This document shows positions 56,745-64,000 of a stretch of DNA of 64,000 nt, piece after piece. Source of the stretch: Cyrtodaria siliqua (lineage: Eukaryota; Mollusca; Bivalvia; Adapedonta; Hiatellidae); contig JAWPHD010011196.1 of NCBI GenBank assembly GCA_037043455.1, forward strand, positions 22,155 to 86,154, in the 5' to 3' direction. The notes beneath the pieces were generated by a model, which saw only the letters and a program-made list of their open reading frames with translations, did no database searches and was not told the DNA's origin. Both the position numbers and the translations under genes were made by a program. The first letter of the stretch is position 1; every line of letters starts with the position of its first letter.

Positions 56745-57321
56745 TATGGTGGCATATTTCTGCCACGAGATAGCTAGATAACTATCATGATTATTTCGAG
56801 AAAGTAACATGTATTTTTCGAGATAATAATGAATTTTCGCGAAAACCTTATAAAATGTGTAAGATAAAAATATCTCTAATTATTTAAGTTATCATGTTAA
56901 ATGTCACGCTAATGCCCACTTCTGCCATCATGATTCTGTTTTTTAGAGAATTATCACGATACCCGTACCATGCTTTCTTCGAGATAGTGATTGAATTTTC
57001 ACGAAAATCTCTCAGTTATCTTGTTAAAGACCGCGATACTACTGATCATGATAGTTCTGGTTTCGCGATAAATAATGTTATTGAGTTAACTATAAATATT
57101 CACGAGATAGTCACCTGAATGTTCATGATAATTAGTCAGAATTATTACGAAAACAAAATTTCAAATGTTAACTATTATTCTAACGTAATGACAGAAGTGG
57201 ACAGTATCGCAGCAACATTTGTTAGATAAAAATGTTGAAAACTAAAGAGAACAAGTAACATTATCACGAAAAATACACGATAAATTATCTAGCTATCTCG
57301 TGGCAGAAATATGCCACCATA
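56745..57321. mobile_element. 577-bp MITE with GTTAAG target duplication
   Basis: Inverted ends TATGGTGGCATATTTCTGCC, about 40 bp each (continuing ACGAGATAGCTAGATAA). GTTAAG flanks at 56739-56744 and 57322-57327. The interior is full of ACGAGATA / CGCGAAAA / TCATGATA words in both orientations. No transposase. Confidence 0.88.
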
Positions 57322-57327
57322 GTTAAG

Positions 57328-59083
57328 TCTGATGAAAATTGGTTTGTATGTATATAGTCATTTTGTAACGAAGTAATAGTTGCAGAGAATTTTAATTAAT
57401 TACGATTAATAGAGAGTGTAACGTTTGCTGTCCTCTCTTTGTCTTCACTAAACTTAGAGGCCATTATATGGCGTAGTAAATTTCGTGTTTCATTAAAAAA
57501 AAAATTGTTCTAAATCGTGTCCGTTTTCAAACGGGCGAAGAAGCAATACTGAATAGTCGTCATGTAAAATAACCTTTTTATTAGATAACTCAATATAACG
57601 TATTATTAACAAATCTCGCTCTGGTAGATTTTGTATGCTTAACACCGGTAACTTTTTATTAAAGGAAAGTAACTGTTCCTACCTAATACGCCATTCAATG
57701 TTCGAGTTGTCCCTTTTTGATGTTTTTAATAAAAAAAAATCGTATTTGTTTACATGAACATGTGCTTCTCGTTTTATGAATCGGAGGGATGCACTTGGGT
57801 CATCAAGATGGTCGGCGGAAGAATTGACCGGATGCTGTTATTGGAAACAGGGCTCGTTTTATAAATAGTATAATTAATTTTCGCAGTTAAAAAATTACGA
57901 AATATCAACAAGTGAAGTGAATTGGGTTTTATATGGCGCCTAACAGGAATGAAAATGCCAGGCTCATCCTCCACTTACATCAAGATACAATATGCAGAAT
58001 GGGCCTAGAAACTGCAGTTGGTGAAACTTAGCTTAAGTCCTAGAAAAACATAATAATACTAACATTTATGTTTAAATAATGTACGAGAGGTATGTATTTG
58101 AGTAAGAACTTGTGATGTTTATTTCGATAAAAATTTCAGCCATCTTAAGGTGACCCGTTTAATCGCCCCGTCACATGGCGAGACAGACAAGGGTCTGGGT
58201 TGACCATCCCTTGTAACACCTTATAAAATATATACAAGCATATTATAGAACATTTGCAAATTACTGTATGTTTGCTTTAAAAATAAAATAATGAGATTTG
58301 CAATGGCATAGTCCGAAGAAAGAAATAGGGAAGTGAAATGTAATAATTTTAAAAGCTACCTGTGTGGTCCATGCCTTTAATTTTCTGATGTAATCGATGT
58401 ACAAAATGAAAAAAAAAGAGTCAGTTCTTGGTTCATGGAGATGTGTATTTTAATTTGATAAGATTATGTACGTAATAAATATTTGTTTTAGCATCTCGCA
58501 ATCTTTATTAAATTGTTCCACATTTTTGTTTTTTATTACAATATGTTTATATGTGTTTATGCCTGTATAGATAATGGTTGCTATTTGCCGTTTTGAGCAA
58601 AAAATACAATATTTGATTTCTAGCAATATTTGCAATTCAATCTTTGTTAAGCATTTTCCAATGTTGAATATAAAAAGTTCTTCTGTAAATGGCAGTATTA
58701 TTTGTTTTGATAAAAATATCCTTTTTAGTTGTTGAAGAAACGTTTGTGTTGTGGGACAGGTCAACCCTCGAGAGTTTGAAACCCTCGAGAGTTTGAGGTG
58801 CCTGAACTAAATAGGCATTCATTTCTCCACTGGGTCCGAATAAACTTTTCAGTGTCTTCAGTGGAATGCATGTGCTGAAGGCAATATACATGACATATTT
58901 TTTTATTTAAGATTATTGAATACATCAACTCTTTTCTCGATTTGACATGGGGTGGCATTGCATGCGCAAGGCTGTCGAGTCCGAATGATGCAATATGTCA
59001 AACAAAAGTGTTGATGTCGATTTCTGGGACTAATAAAAAATAATAATATATAAACCTTATCCTGTCTTACTGGAGTAGCATCA
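57328..59083. other. Non-coding spacer
   Basis: No gene. Around 58765-58800 a CCCTCGAGAGTTTGA unit occurs twice. Otherwise nothing recognised. Confidence 0.45.
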
Positions 59084-59087
59084 TTAA

Positions 59088-59403
59088 AGGGACACACGGC
59101 AATCTTGATGTTTTTATCAAGCATCAATATTATCGTCTCAACTTATTTATCAAGGAACATTTTTACTTTAAACTGGCTTGCATATCATTAAATAAAATTG
59201 TGTGTTTTCAATTTTCTGTGTTATTTTACCAAAATGTTGAAATATATTATTGGTGCAGTATTATCAAAAGTCAGTAATATAAAAAAAATATTTGGTTTAT
59301 ACTATTCTTATAATTATTAATAATGATTGAAATAATGCATGTTATTTAGAAAAACTAACGGACGCCGCGAGTTTTCAAAAAATCAAGATTGCCATGTGTC
59401 CCT
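59088..59403. mobile_element. 316-bp MITE with TTAA target duplication
   Basis: Ends AGGGACACACGGCAATCTTG and the reverse complement of CAAGATTGCCATGTGTCCCT; TTAA at 59084-59087 and 59404-59407. The interior is AT-rich. A single end of the same family is at 43244. The TTAA site fits piggyBac/Kolobok-type mobilisation. Confidence 0.9.
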
Positions 59404-59407
59404 TTAA

Positions 59408-61084
59408 ACCACTCGCCACTCGTTTCAGATCATGCCAAAAGGAGTGTCAAAACGTCCGTATGCTCGGTGGAGAGGGACAAAAGAAATGCAAGACAGAGTC
59501 GATCTGGAGATTTCTAACTGCACTTTAGCACTTTTGAACAAGTAACATTGGTCCCGTGGCATTACTGGGAACATTGGACATAAAATATGCAATATCCATA
59601 GCTTTTGAGTTGTTGATTTTCAAAGTTGGAGGGAATTTTGTACAATTTCTTGCCCCCTTGTTATAAAATGTTCAACCTTTTTAGAATGGGCGCTCAGATA
59701 ACTGGGGGAATAAAGATAGTATTTGGATAAATTGCTTTTTGGAGGTAAGAAGGAAACACGTGATTGCTCCTGTCCTACGTTAACATTTAGTGAATTATGC
59801 ACAGAACATGTAGTCGTAATCAATATCATAGTGAGCAAATGTGTCTTTTATATTGTGCTTTAATTTCTGTATTTTCTTTACCTTCACAGGGATAAATGAC
59901 AGGGTCAAACAGGTTTTTGTTTAGGTAAATTTGCAAGGTGTTTATCATTTCAGCAATTTATTTCAGTAAACAGTTTTGCCGAAAATACAGTCTAAGCGCC
60001 CATGATTTATGTCAAGCCACTCAGTTTACAGCGGGTTTCGTGGTATCTCCAGAGTTTGTGGGAAATTTAATCATGTGACGCTGATCAGGGTTTAGATCAG
60101 AATGTGCAAGTCGAAGGCGTAGTCTGCGAGTATAGCAGCCAACTGGGTTCGCAATTTATGGCAAAATCAACAGATGTCACAACGCTAAGGGAACAGGGTT
60201 CATTTCTAAACACTTTATTATGGCTTTTAATTCCATTGAAAACTACAGGAACAACAACAGATAACAAAAACAAAGCACATACATTCTTTCTATTCACTTT
60301 AGAGAAATATGCACGTTCTACAGTGTGGGTCGTCAACTGGCCTAGAATTAAAGTGAACCATATTTTCAGTGTGCGTAGTGTGGTGCTATTGTCTGGTTAT
60401 TTGCATGTCAAAAATGACTTGGCATTTTACACCACTTTTTATTTTTGCAATTATTATTGCTGCTATAACAGTTATTTTCGTCTAGCGGTCAGGTAACTAC
60501 ACATTTATTCTTTTGCGTACAATGATGTTTTCAATCAATGGCTGTTGTTTTTACACATAATGGTGGCTGATGCTTTTTAATTATAATTAGATCTCTGTGT
60601 TATAGGTTATTTTATTCCATGCCTTGCACTTCGGTGTGTGTCACCATCACGATGTCTTAAGGCCAATCAACAATGTTCCTATGTCGAATAACTGGGTATC
60701 GGACATGCGGTTGCGGACGTACCATAGAGACCTTCAGTAGTTGGTTTCGTATGTTAAGCTCCCCATTTACAATTTGCTAGTATACATGATAGCCAGGAAC
60801 AAACATTTAGACCAGGTTTATGAACTAAGTTAATTACAGACCAGACTCGTACTATAAAAGCAGAAGTGAATATGTCGCATGAAACAGAATAAAATTGGCC
60901 TCCTGCCGTTTGTTTGTTTGTTTTTCCGTTTTTTTTATCAAACAGTTTATGGACATTTAGTTCCAGTTTCGAGCACACGGGACTTTAAGTGCATCGTTGG
61001 CTTTTTACACGAGGGAAGCTTACAAAATAGGAATTAAATCATTTGACACATTTCGGGTTAATTGCAATATGGTATGCCCTAGCC
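59408..61084. other. Non-coding spacer
   Basis: Nothing recognised; the open frame at 60104-60496 has no known motif and no repeat support. Confidence 0.45.
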
Positions 61085-61364
61085 TCCAAGCATACAGCAA
61101 GTAATTGATTTCATCGCGCATTTATCCCTTAAAGCGCAGTACAAATATGAAGCTTCTATGTTCGAATATGATCAAATGGGCATGGGCACAATTATTTCAC
61201 TTCCAGCTATTAACTATACGATATGTCCTGTCAATCGTCTTAAATCGTATTTAGAGGTTCGTTCACGTCATGGAATGACGGATGACATTATCAGAGAGCT
61301 TGGGCGATGGGACTCTAAAGCTAACAAGAGTTCCGACCGAGCAGCTCAACTAGTGTTCCCCTAG
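61085..61364 (+). pseudogene. Tyrosine-recombinase remnant (Crypton/DIRS-like)
   Basis: The frame opens right after a stop with PPSIQQVIDFIAHLSLKAQ, which resembles the start of a SAM-like core-binding domain. It then reads ISLPAINYTICPVNRLKSYL and, after a jump, GMTDDIIRELGRWDSKA. In intact recombinases the His-x-x-Arg block lies between the last two pieces; it is missing here, as is the final Tyr. So it is a chimera of two ends with internal deletions and cannot be active. In animals this domain occurs in Cryptons and DIRS-like retroelements. Confidence 0.7.
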
Positions 61365-61483
61365 TAGAATCGAGTCTTAAGTATTACAGATACACGTATG
61401 GATTGTGGGCCAATCAATTATTATGAAGGCGTTTACCTATGCCACACAATCAACATTGGAAGGAGTCAGCCTTAGTAATACTA

Positions 61484-61690
61484 TTTCAGTCTCTATTTGA
61501 GACTTTCTTATTGTGCGTTCTCTATTTCGAGGCATTTTTGTTTTATATTGACGAGACATTTGTGTCAGCTATTTCCTCTATTTGAGGAGTATGTGTGCTC
61601 TCTAATTGAGGTGTTTTTTATTTTGGCAAGACAATTGCGTCAGCCAATTCCTCTATTTGAGGTCGTTTCCGTTTTGTTTGTTATGTTTAC
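61484..61690 (+). repeat. Short tandem repeat with CCTCTATTTGAGG cores
   Basis: The unit contains TTCCTCTATTTGAGG and TTTTATTTTGACAAGACA-like; two to three imperfect units. CCTC-TATTT-GAGG is itself a small palindrome. Confidence 0.65.
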
Positions 61691-61829
61691 ATATGTTTAT
61701 GTTGGCCACGCAACGTATTTGTATATCTTTATTTTAACTACGTTAGTTTTGTCTCGTTTCTAAGCTGCGTTCCGCTTCCCCCATGTGTGGCGATGTCACG
61801 CAGTGTTATGCTTTTCGCAAACTGCGTGA

Positions 61830-63440
61830 CATGTGGCAGTTTTTCGCGGTCACAGCAATGACTTATGGTGTAGTTAATAAGAATTTTGACATTTTCAGTA
61901 TAAAACTTTCCATTAGGTACATTTGTCTTTGTCAACTGCTGTACTCAGGGTTCATAAAGTACATCTATATGTTTTAATTAACTACACATTTTATCTTACT
62001 TCTATTTTGTTGAATCCGTGGCAAATATATTCCAATAAACATAAACTGTAGAAATCGCATTGTATTGTTCTAAAGCCATCTTTAATAATGAATTTGTGCT
62101 TTAAGGGACAAATTACTGTTATTTAAGTGGCCATATAGCATTTATTGTATAACATTCTGCCGGTGCAATTTATAACATGACACCGGCAGCAGGTTATCAT
62201 TTCCTCTCAAAGAAAAATCATAGAAAAAAATGTTCTGTGATTTATGTGGTACAAAACATTGATTGTATCAGTATTCACAACATGAACCCACCCACCTCTC
62301 CTGTTATTGAAAACAGTGTTTGGGCTTTTTTATGTTTATATTTTCAGAACACGGAGACTTCAGCGGTTTCAGTCTGGTTCTTCCGTTACGGCTTCAACAG
62401 GGTTTACAGCAATCCACATTCGGGATTTCCTCATGGTGGCGGCAGTTTTTCGCGGTCACAGCACTGACTTTTTATTGTGTAGTTAATAAGATTTTTACAT
62501 TTTCAATGCAAGAACTTTCCATTAGGTACATTTGTCTTTGTCAACTGCTGTACCCACGGTTCATAAAGTACATCTATATGTTTTAATTAACTACACATTT
62601 TATCTTACTTCTATTTTGTTGAATCCGTGGCCAATATAATCCAATAAACATAAACTGTAGAAATCGCCTTGTATTGTTCTAAAGCCATCTTTAATAATGG
62701 AATTTGTGCTTTAAGGGACAAATTACTGTTATTTAAGTGGCCATATAGCATTTATTGTATAACATTCTGCCGGTGCAATTTATAACATGACACCGGCAGC
62801 GTGTTATCATTTCCTCTCAAGGAAAAATCATAGAACAAAATGTTCTGTGATTTATGTGGTACAAAACATTGATTTTATCAGTATTCACAACATGAACCCA
62901 CCCACCTCTCCTGTTATTGAAAACAGTGTTTGGGCTTTTTTATGTTTATATTTTCAGAACACGGAGACTTCAGCTGTTTGAGTCTGGTTCTTCCGTTACG
63001 GTTTCAACAGGGTTTACAGCAATCCACAAGCAATCCACATTCGGAATTTCCTCATGGTGGCGGCAGTTTTTCGCGGTCACAGCACTGACCTTTTATTGTG
63101 TAGTTAATAAAAATGTTGACGTTTTCAGTACAAGAACGTTTAATAAGAACTTTCAATTAGGTGCATTTGTCTTTGTGAACTGCTTTATATATAATATCGC
63201 GGTCACAGCAATGACATTCTGTGTAGTTAATAAGATGTTTACATTTTCAATGCAAGAACTTTCCATTAGGTACATTTGTCTTTGTCAACTGCTGTACCCA
63301 CGGTTCATAAAGTACATCTATATGTTTTAATTAACTACACATTTTATCTTACTTCTATTTTGTTGAATCCGTGGCCAATATATTCCAATAAACATAAACT
63401 GTAGACATCGCCTTGTATTGTTATAAAACCGTCTTTAATA
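61830..63440 (+). repeat. ~610-bp tandem array, 2.6 units
   Basis: Units start at about 61832, 62440 and 63060 with GGCAGTTTTTCGCGGTCACA. Shared words: TCCATTAGGTACATTTGTCT, TTTTAATTAACTACACATTT, GGACAAATTACTGTTATTTA and ATTCTGCCGGTGCAATTTAT. The third unit has an internal partial duplication (63198). The frames that cross it (up to 137 codons) are not conserved and hold stops. Confidence 0.88.
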
Positions 63441-63539
63441 ATATCCCATAATTCACCGTAAACCACGTTATATTTCTTAATTATACCACTTTAGAAACGT
63501 TAAAAACTGAAAAAAATATAAAAGATCGGACATTGAAAG

Positions 63540-64000
63540 TAGCATTCAAGGAGGACAGTCAACCAAAAAACACAGAAACAAACACGCAAATAGACAGACA
63601 AGAAGGCAAAAGTAATAATAAATGCAAACGACATCACAAACACAAAAAGGGTTGACAATAAGGCTACCGCCTTGGAACGGTCAGTGGCAAAGTAGGCCAC
63701 TGGGGGTTTAAACCGGTTCTAGGGTGCACCAAACCTCACACTTACCCTACTGTCATCCCAATAAAACAGGACAGTGTAAATAAAGAAATCCCCGCCATGA
63801 TCTAATCTTTAACCAACAAGGCAGCATCAATAGGCAATATAAGTAAAACACAAATATGCTCGTGTAAATATAATACAAAAAAAACAATAGCCTAGAAAGC
63901 CACAATGAAGGTACTCAATGACTTGGCAGAAGCCAGAGCAACAAGAGAATAAACCATTAAGGGCACGACAAGAAAGATCATAGACAAACATCCAACGCCA
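63540..64000 (-). mobile_element. Retroelement 3' tail, runs off the window
   Basis: The reverse complement matches the 44735-45205 tail and the copy at 5815-6226 (GGCTTCTGCCAAGTCATTGA, TCCCGCC-side AATGCTGCC block, CCGGTTTAAACCCCCAG, GTCAACCCTTTTTGTGTTTG). It continues beyond the end of the window. Confidence 0.82.

Noticed and set aside
60104..60496. 130-aa open frame as a gene
   Set aside because: Low-complexity C-terminus, no motif, no upstream signals; typical chance frame in AT-rich DNA.
62917..63330. 137-aa open frame
   Set aside because: Falls in the 610-bp tandem array and is not kept open in the sister units.

Overview
The window looks like intergenic, transposon-rich DNA from a bivalve mollusc. 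The reasons are the AT-rich base composition, a tandem array of the 'GGGCCATAACTC...' type that I associate with bivalve genomes, a Tc1 transposase interrupted by a metazoan-type intron, a LINE with an RNase H domain, and a decayed Polinton/Maverick (adintovirus-like) element. I recognise no single-copy host gene, rRNA or tRNA gene. The species cannot be named from what is visible. Layout: 1-4360 holds two elements with terminal inverted repeats (63-554, 3277-4064) and a tandem pair of about 270-bp repeats. From 4.36 to 50.85 kb the window is built from several diverged copies of a complex duplicated segment: copy A 4.36-30.5 kb, copy D 30.6-31.4 kb (partial), copy B 31.97-38.44 kb and copy C about 46.0-50.85 kb. 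Copy A looks much longer because it was filled with insertions: a retroelement 3' tail (5.8-6.2 kb), a full-length 6.04-kb LINE (6649-12687, minus strand) and a 14.0-kb Polinton (12930-26962). Copy B keeps recognisable empty sites for the LINE and the Polinton, so both insertions can be placed to the base or nearly so. Copies B and C carry their own later insertions (a SINE, a 138-bp MITE, a TTAA MITE, minisatellites). The Polinton is a degenerate but nearly complete virus-like gene set. The minus-strand arm reads integrase with chromodomain, phospholipase A2, adenain-like protease, pX-like protein, major capsid, small basic protein, minor capsid/penton, two fibre-like proteins and packaging ATPase. 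The plus-strand arm reads a Lys/Pro/Ala-rich basic protein, two or three conserved unknowns and protein-primed DNA polymerase B. Most genes carry frameshifts or stop codons, so it is a fossil. An AT-rich motif recurs just upstream of its start codons, and one 43-bp upstream block is present twice. The rest of the window holds an apparently intact Tc1/mariner transposon (39769-41526, DD34E, one intron, TA target duplication), 5'-truncated fragments of another retroelement family with a distinctive C-terminal coding tail (38.98 and 44.3 kb, with 3' tails at 5.8, 23.9 and 63.5 kb), a 5'-truncated sister of the LINE (55.9 kb), several MITEs with recognisable target duplications, tRNA-related SINEs, a tyrosine-recombinase remnant (61.1 kb) and a 610-bp tandem array (61.8-63.4 kb). 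The elements do not work together as a pathway. The value of the window is its readable insertion history: ancestral duplication, then Polinton and LINE insertion into one copy, then MITE/SINE/minisatellite growth, with the intact Tc1 probably the most recent arrival.
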